The translations under genes and the position numbers were made by a program. A stretch of DNA of 64,000 bases. Source: Thermomonas paludicola. GTDB lineage: Bacteria > Pseudomonadota > Gammaproteobacteria > Xanthomonadales > Xanthomonadaceae. The stretch is taken from assembly GCF_024498955.1 (NCBI RefSeq), contig NZ_CP093311.1, positions 1,054,001-1,118,000 of the forward strand. The letters run 5' to 3'. Below the pieces are notes generated by a model. It was not told where the DNA came from. It searched no databases and saw only the letters and a program-made list of their open reading frames with translations. Shown here piece after piece: positions 35,506 to 44,367 of this stretch (positions are counted from its first letter, which is position 1; every line of letters starts with the position of its first letter).

Positions 35506-36504
35506 ATGACGACGCAACGCGACGCGGCCTTTTACATGGCCGATATCCGCAGCAAGCGGCCTACCCGCCGGCGGGCGGTGGCGGTGGGGGAATTCCATCC
35601 CGGCGCGGAGGCCTATCAGGTCGTGATCGAGCGGCGCCTGCCCAAGGGCGACGCGCTGGTGATGGCGGAAATTGCCGGTCTGCAGGGCGCCAAGATGGCG
35701 TCCATGCTGATGCCGCTGTGTCATCCGATTTCGCTGGAACTGGTACGCGTACGCTGCGTGCCGGTGCCGGAACGTCACGCCATCCGCGTGTATTGCGAAT
35801 CCGCCTGCGAGGCGCGCACCGGCGTGGAGATGGAGGCGCTGGCAGGGGTCAATGCCGCGCTGCTCACGTTGTACGACCTGACCAAGCCGGTGCAGCCGGC
35901 GCTGACGATCAGTGGCATCCGCCTGCTGTTCAAGGAAGGCGGCAAGAAGGGGCTGTGGATCCATCCCGACGGCATCAGCGACGATGAGCGTGCGCACTAC
36001 CAGCCGCGCGACCTGGCCCGGCTGCACGGCGTGGCGTGCGCCGTCATCACCCTCAGCGATCGCGCCAGCCATGGCGCGTACGAGGATCGCTCCGGCCCGG
36101 TCCTGGTGGAAGGCCTGCGCAAGCTGGGCGGCAGCGTCGATCATGTCGAGGTGTTGCCTGATGGCATTGACCCCCTGGCCGAGCGCCTGCGCAGCTTGGC
36201 GGGCCAGGGCGTGCGCCTGTGCCTGTGCACCGGAGGCACCGGCTTGGGTGCGCGCGACATGACCCCGGAAGCCCTGCGATCGGTGGCCGACCGCAGTGTG
36301 GACGGGCTGGCCGAGATGATCCGCAGCGAAAGCGCAAAGCACACGCCGCTGGCCTGGCTGAGCCGGGCCAGCGTGGTGCAGGTGGGGCAAATGTTGGTGG
36401 TGGCGTTGCCGGGCAGCCCGCGCGCGGCGCAGCAGGGGATGGACATGCTGGCGCCGCTGCTGGCGCATGCGCTGGCGATGATCGATGGCGGGGCGCACCC
36501 GTGA
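35506..36504 (+). CDS. moaCB: MoaC-MoaB fusion: cyclic pyranopterin phosphate synthase / molybdopterin adenylyltransferase-like
   Basis: This is a 332-residue fusion. Residues 1 to about 155 are MoaC, which converts the cyclo-GTP product of MoaA to cPMP: FYMADIRSKRPTRRRAVAVG, LMPLCHPISLE with the essential K-M region GAKMASML, and GVEMEALAGVN. Residues about 165-332 are a MogA/MoaB domain: ITLSDRASHGAYEDRSGP, LCTGGTGLGARDMTPEAL, LPGSPRA. The linker is short. ATG 35506 lies 6 bp after moaA; a TTG two codons earlier is also in frame. The stop overlaps moeA in GTGA. Confidence 0.95.
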   Translation: MTTQRDAAFYMADIRSKRPTRRRAVAVGEFHPGAEAYQVVIERRLPKGDALVMAEIAGLQGAKMASMLMPLCHPISLELVRVRCVPVPERHAIRVYCESACEARTGVEMEALAGVNAALLTLYDLTKPVQPALTISGIRLLFKEGGKKGLWIHPDGISDDERAHYQPRDLARLHGVACAVITLSDRASHGAYEDRSGPVLVEGLRKLGGSVDHVEVLPDGIDPLAERLRSLAGQGVRLCLCTGGTGLGARDMTPEALRSVADRSVDGLAEMIRSESAKHTPLAWLSRASVVQVGQMLVVALPGSPRAAQQGMDMLAPLLAHALAMIDGGAHP

Positions 36505-37754
36505 TCGGTCACGCCGAAGCACTGGCGATCATTCGCCGGGAAGCGGGGCGCCTTCCCGTGCAACGGCTGGCGCCAACCGTGGGGCAGGTGCTGGCCGAAG
36601 CGGTGGTCAGTGGCGAGGATCTGCCGCCGTTCGACAATTCGGCGATGGATGGGTTTGCCCTGCGCATCGGCGATGCGCCGCTGGCGGCAGGTACCGAATT
36701 CGACGTGGCGGGCGCGCAGGCCGCGGGCGATGCGCAGGTGGCTGCATCGACAGGTGCCTGGGAAATCATGACCGGCGCGCGGCTGCCCGATGGCCTGGAC
36801 GCGGTGGTGCCGGTGGAGCAGGTGGAGGTGCTGGAGCGCGATGGCGCGGGTCGCCCCCAACGCATTCGCCTGACCGCCGATGTGCACCCTGGCCAGCATG
36901 TGCGCCTGCGCGGCGAGGATGTGCGGCGCGGCGATTGCGTGCTGGCGGCAGGTTGCCGCATCGAGGCGACGCAAATGATGCTGCTGGCCGCGCTGGGGGT
37001 GGCCGAGGTGGCGGTGATGCCGCGCCCGCGCGTGGCCATCCTCAACACTGGCCGCGAATTGGTGGATGATCCAACGCAAACGCTGGCGTCGGGGCAGATC
37101 CGCAACAGCAATGGCCCGTATCTGGCCGCACGGGTGGCCGATGCCGGTGCGAAGCTGGTGCTGCGGGAAACGGTCGGCGACGACGCGTCAGCCTTCCTGG
37201 CCGCGCTGGAGCGCGCGTTGACGGCGGGCGCACAAGTCGTGCTCAGCACGGGCGCGGTTTCGATGGGGCGCCATGACTTCGTGCCTGACGCGCTGCGCAG
37301 CGTGGGTGCAACCCTGCATTTCCACAAGCTGCGCATTCGTCCCGGCAAGCCGCTGCTGTTCGCCGTCCTGCCGCACGGGCAGCTGTATTTCGGACTGCCC
37401 GGCAATCCGGTGTCCACGGCGGTTGGGCTGCGCTTCTTCGTGGAGCCTGCGCTGCGGGCGTTGACCGGGCTTGCCCCGGAGCGCGCGCTGCGGGTGCCGC
37501 TGGCCGGCGGTTTTCGCAAGCGTGCGCCGCTGCGCTTCCATCTGAAAGGTCAGTTGGAGGTGGATGCAAAGGGGCAGCTGCAGGCCCGCGTACTGGCGGG
37601 GCAGGAATCGTTTCGCATCCAGCCGCTGGCGGAGGCGAATTGCTGGATCGTGGTGGCCGAGGATCAGGACTCGCCCGTTGCGGGCGATTTGGTCGAGGTG
37701 TACGGATTGGGGCATCTGCTGGCCCCGCACATTGACAGCGTGGTGACACTTTGA
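36501..37754 (+). CDS. moeA: molybdopterin molybdenumtransferase
   Basis: MoeA inserts molybdate into adenylylated molybdopterin. The 417-residue product shows the N-terminal PPFDNSAMDGFALR motif, the EIMTGARLPDGLDAVVPVEQ segment, the central MoeA fold (VAILNTGRELVDD, SGQIRNSN, STGAVSMGRHDFV), RIRPGKPLLFA with the catalytic loop, and GLPGNPVSTAVGLRFFV. GTG 36501 is fixed by the GTGA overlap with moaCB. The stop overlaps the moaD TTG start in TTGA. Confidence 0.96.
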   Translation: MIGHAEALAIIRREAGRLPVQRLAPTVGQVLAEAVVSGEDLPPFDNSAMDGFALRIGDAPLAAGTEFDVAGAQAAGDAQVAASTGAWEIMTGARLPDGLDAVVPVEQVEVLERDGAGRPQRIRLTADVHPGQHVRLRGEDVRRGDCVLAAGCRIEATQMMLLAALGVAEVAVMPRPRVAILNTGRELVDDPTQTLASGQIRNSNGPYLAARVADAGAKLVLRETVGDDASAFLAALERALTAGAQVVLSTGAVSMGRHDFVPDALRSVGATLHFHKLRIRPGKPLLFAVLPHGQLYFGLPGNPVSTAVGLRFFVEPALRALTGLAPERALRVPLAGGFRKRAPLRFHLKGQLEVDAKGQLQARVLAGQESFRIQPLAEANCWIVVAEDQDSPVAGDLVEVYGLGHLLAPHIDSVVTL

Positions 37755-38011
37755 AAGTCGAATTGAGTTTGTTTGGGGCGTTCCGGGATTGTGATCCCAC
37801 CGCGCAGGTGGCGCTGGTCCTGCCTGAGGGCGCGCGCGTGGCCGATTTGCGCGCGGCGCTGGACGCGCACGGGCGTGCGCGCTGGCCGGGCTTCAACCCG
37901 GCGCTGCTGGCGCGCTCGGCGTTTGCCAGCGAAACCCGCGTGCTGCGCGACGCCGAGGCGCTGCCCGCCGACGGCAAGATGGCGGTGCTGCCGCCGGTCA
38001 GCGGAGGCTGA
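37751..38011 (+). CDS. moaD: molybdopterin synthase sulfur carrier subunit
   Basis: This 86-residue ubiquitin-like protein ends in the obligatory Gly-Gly (PPVSGG), which carries the thiocarboxylate used to convert cPMP to molybdopterin. The start is TTG 37751, overlapping the moeA stop by 4 bp, an uncommon but well-supported choice because the N-terminal strand (MKVELSLFGAFRD) begins there. Confidence 0.93.
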   Translation: MKVELSLFGAFRDCDPTAQVALVLPEGARVADLRAALDAHGRARWPGFNPALLARSAFASETRVLRDAEALPADGKMAVLPPVSGG

Positions 38012-38012
38012 C

Positions 38013-38522
38013 ATGGACAGGCATCACTGCGCAGTCGTGGATATCGCCGACGCAAAACTGGATCCGGCAGCGGCGCTGGCGTTCGTTTCCGACCCCGGCT
38101 TTGGCGGCATCACCCTGTTCGTCGGCCGTGTGCGCGACTTGAACCACGGCCGCGTCGTCACCGGCATCAGCTACGACATGTTCGTGCCGCTGGCGCTGAA
38201 TGGCTTTGCCGAGATCGCCGCCAAAGCCGAGCGCGACTTCGACGGCAAGCTCAAGCTCTACATCGGGCATGCCAAAGGGCGCTTGGGAATTGGCGACCTG
38301 GCCATGGTAGTGGCCGCCGGCACCCCCCATCGGGATGAAGCCTTCCGCGCCTGCCGGCAAGTGGTGGAAGCGGTCAAGCACACCAGCCCGATCTGGAAGC
38401 AGGAACACTACATCGACGGTGACAGCATCTGGAGCGAAGGCTGTTCGCTTTGCGGCGATGTGCATGCGCCTGTGGATGATGCCGGCGGCGGGCACGCGCA
38501 CGACCACGGGGCGCACGCATGA
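38013..38522 (+). CDS. moaE: molybdopterin synthase catalytic subunit with His-rich tail
   Basis: The 169-residue large subunit of MPT synthase contains GGITLFVGRVRDLNHGR, the MoaD-binding core and the catalytic-lysine loop VKHTSPIWKQEHYIDGDSIW. Beyond the usual end it has CSLCGDVHAP and a tail with alternating His (GGGHAHDHGAHA), which could bind metal. Strong ribosome site GGAGG precedes ATG 38013, one base after the moaD stop. The stop overlaps the next gene in ATGA. Confidence 0.94.
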   Translation: MDRHHCAVVDIADAKLDPAAALAFVSDPGFGGITLFVGRVRDLNHGRVVTGISYDMFVPLALNGFAEIAAKAERDFDGKLKLYIGHAKGRLGIGDLAMVVAAGTPHRDEAFRACRQVVEAVKHTSPIWKQEHYIDGDSIWSEGCSLCGDVHAPVDDAGGGHAHDHGAHA

Positions 38523-38881
38523 AGGTGCAAATGCAGGGGCAACGCCTGCGTTTGCGCATTGACGAGCAGGAGCTGGCGCGGCTGCAAGCGGGCGAAGTCG
38601 TCGAAAACCTGACCGTGTTGCCGGGCGACGTGGCGCCGTGCCTGCAGGTGCGGGCGCTGGAGGCGTTGGCGCCGTCGTTTGCCGTGCAGGGGCAGGGCGT
38701 TTGCTTCGGCTTGCCGCGTCATTTGATCGATGAATACGTGGCGCGGTTGCCCTGTCGGGACGGACTGACGCTGCGGTTTTCGACGTCGGGGGGCGAGGAC
38801 CTCGTGCTGGATTTCGAGGTCGATGTGCGCGACAGCGTGCGCAGCCGGGGCGTGATTCGGCGTGGAGCCACCATTTCGTAG
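38519..38881 (+). CDS. small uncharacterised protein ending the moa operon
   Basis: The 120-residue soluble protein begins MKVQMQGQRLRLRIDEQELA and has no recognised domain. The N-terminal part reads like a short beta-rich fold (LQAGEVVENLTVLPGD), and there is a DLVLDFEVDVRD strand near the end. It overlaps moaE by 4 bp and is followed by a hairpin, so it is almost certainly cotranscribed with the molybdopterin genes. A cofactor-related role is inferred from position only. Confidence 0.7.
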   Translation: MKVQMQGQRLRLRIDEQELARLQAGEVVENLTVLPGDVAPCLQVRALEALAPSFAVQGQGVCFGLPRHLIDEYVARLPCRDGLTLRFSTSGGEDLVLDFEVDVRDSVRSRGVIRRGATIS

Positions 38882-38884
38882 CCA

Positions 38885-38908
38885 ATGCCCGGGCCGGGTC
38901 CCGGGCAT
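38885..38908. terminator. hairpin after the moa operon
   Basis: ATGCCCGGG-N6-CCCGGGCAT is a perfect 9-bp stem starting 4 bp after the last moa-operon stop. No T-run follows, so a terminator role is likely but not certain. Confidence 0.55.
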
Positions 38909-38947
38909 AAAGACAGGGTGAAACGACCTGCGGGCGCGGTCTGGTGG

Positions 38948-38961
38948 TTGATCTGCATCAA
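38948..38961 (+). promoter_or_regulatory. FNR/DNR-type box, distal, upstream of narK
   Basis: TTGATCTGCATCAA is a perfect TTGAT-N4-ATCAA palindrome, centred 40 bp upstream of a second box. Confidence 0.8.
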
Positions 38962-38987
38962 GCCAGCACAGGCATGCCGGGGTGATT

Positions 38988-39001
38988 TTGATTCCAGTCA
39001 A
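38988..39001 (+). promoter_or_regulatory. FNR/DNR-type box, proximal, upstream of narK
   Basis: TTGATTCCAGTCAA (TTGAT-N4-GTCAA) lies about 41-44 bp before a start predicted from the hexamer TATGGT (39027-39032). It probably activates narK-narGHJI under low oxygen or nitric oxide. Confidence 0.72.
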
Positions 39002-39110
39002 ATCCCCATCCGGGCCGGTATCGCACTATGGTTGGCATGGCGAGGGCATGGCCATGGTCCGAGAGGGCCCGGCGCCTCGCGACAGGCTTCTCCATCAGCA
39101 GGTATGTCCC

Positions 39111-40517
39111 ATGAACGCCCAACTGGCCGTCAAGCCACGCAGCGTAGGTTCCGTGATTCACGACTGGCACCCGGAGGACGCCGCGTTCTGGGCGCGAACC
39201 GGCAACCGCATCGCCAATCGCAACCTGGCCATTTCGATACCGGCATTGCTGCTGGCCTTCGCCATCTGGCAGATGTTTTCGGCGGTGACCATCAGCCTGC
39301 CGCAGGTGGGCTTCAAGTTCGACACCAATGAACTGTTCTGGCTTGCCGCGCTGCCGGCGCTGTCCGGGGCGACCTTGCGCATCTTCTATTCGTTCGTGGT
39401 GCCGATGTTCGGCGGCCGGCGCTGGACGGCCATCGCCACGGCGTCGCTGCTGCTGCCCGCCGTGTGGCTTGGCATCGCGGTGCAGGACACGGCCACGCCG
39501 TACTGGCATTTCGTCGCCATCGCCATCCTGTGCGGGCTGGGCGGCGGCAACTTCGCGTCGTCGATGTCCAACATCTCGTTCTTCTACCCCAAGGCCAAGC
39601 AGGGCTTCGCGCTGGGGATGAACGCGGGGCTGGGCAACCTCGGCGTCTCGGCGACCCAGTTCGTGATTCCGCTGGTGGTGACCTTTGGCCTGTTCGGCGC
39701 CATCGCCGGTGCGCCGCAGCTGACCGCCGAGGGCAAGCAGCTGTTTTTGCAGAACGCCGGCTTCGTGTGGGTGCCGTTCCTGGTGATCTGCGCCATCGCG
39801 GCATGGTTCGGCATGCATGACCTGGCCGCGGCGCGCTCCTCGTTCACCGAGCAGGCGGTGATTTTCAAGCGCAAGCACAACTGGCTGATGTGCTGGCTGT
39901 ACATCGGCACTTTCGGTTCGTTCATCGGCTTTTCGGCCGGTTTCCCGATGTTGATCAAAACCCAGTTCCCCGATGTGAACCCGATGACCTACGCCTTCCT
40001 CGGGCCGTTGGTCGGGGCGCTGATGCGCTCGGTGGGCGGCTGGATGGCCGACAAGCTGGGCGGCGCGCTGCTCACCTTCTGGGTGTTCGCGCTGATGATC
40101 GTGGCGGTGTTCGCGGTGGTGCACTTCCTGCCGCACCATGGGCAGGGTGGGAATTTCCACGGGTTTCTCGGCAGTTTCATGGCGCTGTTCGTGCTCAGCG
40201 GCATTGGCAACGCATCGACGTTCCGCATGATCCCGGTGATCTTCCGCACGCTGCACGAACGCTGGGCGGCCAACGAGAACGAAGAAGGCAAGGCCGCCGC
40301 CACGCGCCAGGCCGGCATCGAGTCTGCTGCCGTGATTGGCTTCAGCTCCGCCATCGGCGCTTACGGCGGCTTCTTCATCCCGAAGAGCTATGGCACGTCG
40401 ATCGTGTGGACGGGCGGCCCGGAAATGGCCCTGTACGGTTTCGTCGCGTTCTACGCAACGTGCCTGCTGGTGACGTGGTGGTGGTACTTCCGTCGCGGTG
40501 CCGAAACACCGTGCTGA
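39111..40517 (+). CDS. narK: nitrate/nitrite transporter (NarK2-like MFS)
   Basis: The 468-residue major facilitator has about 12 transmembrane segments. NarK signatures are the glycine-rich GGGNFASSMSNISFFYPKAKQGFALGMNAGLGNLGVS and a second nitrate signature with SGIGNASTFRMIPVIF. It probably imports nitrate and exports nitrite for the cytoplasmic-facing NarG. ATG 39111 (MNAQLAVKPR) has AGCAGG upstream. It is first in the nar operon, behind two FNR-type boxes, and 91 bp before narG. From family knowledge the insert-containing loop places it with the nitrate/nitrite antiporter type. Confidence 0.92.
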   Translation: MNAQLAVKPRSVGSVIHDWHPEDAAFWARTGNRIANRNLAISIPALLLAFAIWQMFSAVTISLPQVGFKFDTNELFWLAALPALSGATLRIFYSFVVPMFGGRRWTAIATASLLLPAVWLGIAVQDTATPYWHFVAIAILCGLGGGNFASSMSNISFFYPKAKQGFALGMNAGLGNLGVSATQFVIPLVVTFGLFGAIAGAPQLTAEGKQLFLQNAGFVWVPFLVICAIAAWFGMHDLAAARSSFTEQAVIFKRKHNWLMCWLYIGTFGSFIGFSAGFPMLIKTQFPDVNPMTYAFLGPLVGALMRSVGGWMADKLGGALLTFWVFALMIVAVFAVVHFLPHHGQGGNFHGFLGSFMALFVLSGIGNASTFRMIPVIFRTLHERWAANENEEGKAAATRQAGIESAAVIGFSSAIGAYGGFFIPKSYGTSIVWTGGPEMALYGFVAFYATCLLVTWWWYFRRGAETPC

Positions 40518-40608
40518 AGCTCGACAAAAACAATCCGGTGGTCCATGTTGCCACCTACAGAAAGATGCGCGCGCGCGACCTGCGTTCGCCAGCCAAGAGG
40601 ATGTTCCC

Positions 40609-43600
40609 ATGAGTTATTTCCTTGACCGTCTGCAGTTCTTCCGGCGCGAAACCGAAACCTTTGCCGACGGCCACGGTCTCACCAAGACCGAAAACCGCGA
40701 TTGGGAAAACAGTTATCGGGCGCGCTGGCAGTACGACAAGATCGTGCGTTCCACCCACGGCGTGAACTGCACCGGCTCCTGCAGCTGGAAGATCTACGTC
40801 AAGAACGGCCTGGTGACCTGGGAAACCCAGCAGACCGATTACCCGCGCACGCGGCCGGACCTGCCAAACCACGAGCCGCGCGGCTGCCCGCGTGGCGCCA
40901 GCTATTCCTGGTACTTGTACAGCGCCAATCGCATGAAGTACCCGCTGGTGCGCGGCGCGCTGCTGCGCATGTGGCGGCAGGCGCGCAAGGACAAGTCGCC
41001 GGTGGAGGCGTGGGCAAGCATCGTCGAGGACACCGACAAGGCCAAGGATTACAAGTCCCGCCGCGGCATGGGTGGCTTTGCCCGCGTGCACTGGGACGAG
41101 GCCAACGAGATCATCGCGGCCGCCAATCTCTATACCGTGAAGCAATACGGCCCCGACCGCGTGATCGGCTTTTCGCCGATCCCGGCGATGTCGATGATTT
41201 CCTACGCGTCCGGCGCGCGCTACCTGTCGCTGCTGGGTGGCGCCTGCCTGTCGTTCTACGACTGGTACTGCGATTTGCCGCCCGCCAGCCCGCAGGTGTG
41301 GGGCGAGCAGACCGACGTGCCGGAATCGGCTGACTGGTACAACAGTCGCTACATCATCGCGTGGGGCTCCAACGTGCCGCAGACGCGCACGCCGGATGCG
41401 CACTTCTTCACCGAGGCGCGCTACAACGGCACCAAGACGGTGGCGATCACCCCCGACTACGCCGAAGTGGCCAAGCTCACCGACCACTGGCTGCATCCCA
41501 AGCAGGGCACCGACGCCGCACTGGCGTTTGCCTTCGGCCACGTGATCCTGAAAGAGTTCCACGTGGACAGCCAGACGGAGTACTTCGTCGACTACTGCCG
41601 GCAGTACACCGACATGCCGCTGCTGGTGCGGCTGGAAAAGCGCGCCGATGGGCGGCTGGTGCCGCAGCGATTCCTGCGCGCCTCTGACCTGGGCGGTCTG
41701 GGCGAAACCAACAATCCCGAGTGGAAGACGCTCGGCCTGGACGAGCACAGCGGGCAAATCAGCGTGCCCAACGGGTCGGTGGGGTTCCGCTGGGGCGAGA
41801 AGGGCAAGTGGAATATCGAAGAGAAGGACAGCGCGGGCCGTGAGACCCGCCTGCGCCTGAGCCTGAAGGACGCCAACGACGGCATCGAAGCCGTCAGCTT
41901 CCCGTATTTCGGCGGCATCGAGCATGACCGCTGGACGGCGTCCAAATTCGACGAAATCCTCGAGCGCAACATCCCGGTGAAGCGCATGCAGCTGGCCGAT
42001 GGCAAGGAATGGGCGGTGGCTACCGTCTATGACCTGCTGCTTGCGCAGTACGGCGTGGATCGCGGCTTCGGTGGCGGCAACGTGGCGTCGAGCTTCGACG
42101 ACAACGTGCCGGGCACCCCGGCGTGGCAGGAAAAGATCACCGGCGTGTCGCGCGGCGAAGTCATCGAGATCGCGCGCGAATTCGCCAGCACGGCGGCCAA
42201 GACCAACGGCCGCAGCATGATCATCGTCGGCGCGGGCATGAACCACTGGTTCCACAACGACATGAACTACCGCGGCCTCATCAACATGCTGATGATGTGC
42301 GGCTGCATCGGCCAGACCGGTGGCGGTTGGGCGCACTACGTGGGCCAGGAAAAGCTGCGTCCGCAGACCGGCTGGCAGCCGATCGCGTTCGGCCTGGACT
42401 GGAGCAAGCCACCGCGCCAGATGAACGGCACCTCGTTCTTCTACTTCATGTCCGACCAGTGGCGCTACGAGAAGGTCGAGATCAAGGAGCTGCTGTCGCC
42501 GCTGGCCGACCCGGCCAAGTACAGCGGCAGCCAGGCCGATTTCAACATGCAGGCGATTCGCATGGGCTGGTTGCCCAGCGCGCCGCAGCTGGATCGCAAC
42601 CCGCTGGGGATCGTCAAGGCCGCCGAAGCGGCTGGCAGCACCCCCGCCGATTACGTGGTGTCCCAGCTCAAGAGCGGGGCGATGGACTTCGCCTACGCCG
42701 ATCCGGATTCGCCGCAGAACTTCCCGCGCAACCTGTTCATCTGGCGCTCCAATCTGCTGGGCAGTTCGGGCAAGGGCCACGAATACATGCTGCGGCACCT
42801 GCTGGGCACCCGCCATGGCCTGCAGGGCAAGGATCTGGGCGAGCGCGGCGCGGTCAAGCCGGAAGAAATCAAATGGCGCGACGAGGCGCCGGAAGGCAAG
42901 CTGGACCTGCTGGTCACGCTGGATTTCCGCATGTGCACCACCGCGCTGTATTCCGACGTGGTGCTGCCTACCGCGACCTGGTATGAAAAGAACGACCTCA
43001 ATACCTCGGACATGCACCCCTTCATCCATCCGCTGTCGAAGGCAGTGGATCCGGCGTGGGAAGCGCGCAGCGACTGGGACATCTTCAAGGGCATCGCCAA
43101 GACCGTCAGCGACATGGCGCCTGGCGTGCTTGGCGTGGAGCAGGACGTGGTGCTGGTGCCGACCCTGCACGACACCCCCGGAGAGCTGGCGATGCCGCTC
43201 GGCGTGACCGACTGGAAGAAGGGCGAGTGCGAGCCGATCCCGGGCCGGACCATGCCGTCGATCGCGGTGGTCGAGCGCGACTACCCCAACCTGTACAAGA
43301 AGTTCACGTCGCTGGGCCCGCTGCTCGACAAGCAGGGCAACGGCGGCAAGGGCATCAACTGGGATACCAAGGACGAGGTGAAATTCCTCGGCGATCTCAA
43401 TCATCGCGTGCTCGACGAAGGCGTCAGCAAGGGACGGCCGAACATCGACACCGCCATCGACGCGGCCGAATGCGTGCTGTCTCTGGCGCCGGAAACCAAT
43501 GGCCACGTGGCGGTCAAGGCATGGGCGGCGCTTGGCGAATTCACCGGGCGCGACCATACCCATCTCGCGATCGGCAAGGAGCACGAGGCCATCCGCTTCC

Positions 43601-44367
43601 GCGACATCCAGGCGCAGCCGCGCAAGATCATTTCCTCGCCCACCTGGTCGGGGCTGGAAGACGAACACGTCAGCTACAACGCGGGCTACACCAACGTGCA
43701 CGAATTCATCCCGTGGCGCACGGTGACTGGCCGCCAGCAGTTCTACATGGACCACGAGTGGATGCTGGCGTTCGGCGAGGGCTTCATGCAGTACCGCCCA
43801 CCGGTGGACACCAAGACCATCGAGCCGCTGCACAACAAGCGCAGCAACGGCAACAAGGAAATCGTGCTGAACTGGATCACCCCGCACCAGAAGTGGGGCA
43901 TCCACAGTACCTATTCCGACAACCTGATCATGCAGACGCTGTCGCGCGGTGGCCCGATCGTGTGGATCAGCGAGGACGATGCACGCTCGGCCGGGATCGA
44001 GGACAACGACTGGATCGAGTTGTTCAACGTCAACGGCGCGATCGCCGCTCGCGCGGTGGTCAGCCAGCGCGTGATGAACGGCATGGCGATGATGTATCAC
44101 GCGCAGGAACGCATCATCAACGTGCCCGGTTCGGAAATCAGCGGAACCCGTGGCGGCATCCACAACTCGGTGACGCGCGTGGTGCTCAAGCCGACGCACA
44201 TGATCGGCAGCTACGCCCAGTTCGCCTACGGCTTCAATTACTACGGCACCGTGGGCAGCAACCGCGACGAGTTCGTGATCGTGCGCAAGATGGACAAAAT
44301 TGATTGGTTGGATGGCGATCCCGTTACCGAACAGGAACGCTCGACCAATGCCAAGGAGGTGGTGTGA
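40609..44367 (+). CDS. narG: respiratory nitrate reductase alpha subunit
   Basis: The 1252-residue Mo-bisMGD catalytic subunit reduces nitrate to nitrite on the cytoplasmic face of the inner membrane. FS0 cluster ligands are H50, C54, C58 and C93 (THGVNCTGSCSW; RGCPRG). The molybdenum ligand is D222 in SFYDWYCDLPPASPQ; these positions equal the E. coli numbering. The vestigial Tat-like N-terminus FRRETETFADGHG is present. ATG 40609 follows AAGAGG. The narH ATG overlaps the stop by one base (TGATG). A full-length open frame on the opposite strand is a GC artefact. Confidence 0.98.
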   Translation: MSYFLDRLQFFRRETETFADGHGLTKTENRDWENSYRARWQYDKIVRSTHGVNCTGSCSWKIYVKNGLVTWETQQTDYPRTRPDLPNHEPRGCPRGASYSWYLYSANRMKYPLVRGALLRMWRQARKDKSPVEAWASIVEDTDKAKDYKSRRGMGGFARVHWDEANEIIAAANLYTVKQYGPDRVIGFSPIPAMSMISYASGARYLSLLGGACLSFYDWYCDLPPASPQVWGEQTDVPESADWYNSRYIIAWGSNVPQTRTPDAHFFTEARYNGTKTVAITPDYAEVAKLTDHWLHPKQGTDAALAFAFGHVILKEFHVDSQTEYFVDYCRQYTDMPLLVRLEKRADGRLVPQRFLRASDLGGLGETNNPEWKTLGLDEHSGQISVPNGSVGFRWGEKGKWNIEEKDSAGRETRLRLSLKDANDGIEAVSFPYFGGIEHDRWTASKFDEILERNIPVKRMQLADGKEWAVATVYDLLLAQYGVDRGFGGGNVASSFDDNVPGTPAWQEKITGVSRGEVIEIAREFASTAAKTNGRSMIIVGAGMNHWFHNDMNYRGLINMLMMCGCIGQTGGGWAHYVGQEKLRPQTGWQPIAFGLDWSKPPRQMNGTSFFYFMSDQWRYEKVEIKELLSPLADPAKYSGSQADFNMQAIRMGWLPSAPQLDRNPLGIVKAAEAAGSTPADYVVSQLKSGAMDFAYADPDSPQNFPRNLFIWRSNLLGSSGKGHEYMLRHLLGTRHGLQGKDLGERGAVKPEEIKWRDEAPEGKLDLLVTLDFRMCTTALYSDVVLPTATWYEKNDLNTSDMHPFIHPLSKAVDPAWEARSDWDIFKGIAKTVSDMAPGVLGVEQDVVLVPTLHDTPGELAMPLGVTDWKKGECEPIPGRTMPSIAVVERDYPNLYKKFTSLGPLLDKQGNGGKGINWDTKDEVKFLGDLNHRVLDEGVSKGRPNIDTAIDAAECVLSLAPETNGHVAVKAWAALGEFTGRDHTHLAIGKEHEAIRFRDIQAQPRKIISSPTWSGLEDEHVSYNAGYTNVHEFIPWRTVTGRQQFYMDHEWMLAFGEGFMQYRPPVDTKTIEPLHNKRSNGNKEIVLNWITPHQKWGIHSTYSDNLIMQTLSRGGPIVWISEDDARSAGIEDNDWIELFNVNGAIAARAVVSQRVMNGMAMMYHAQERIINVPGSEISGTRGGIHNSVTRVVLKPTHMIGSYAQFAYGFNYYGTVGSNRDEFVIVRKMDKIDWLDGDPVTEQERSTNAKEVV

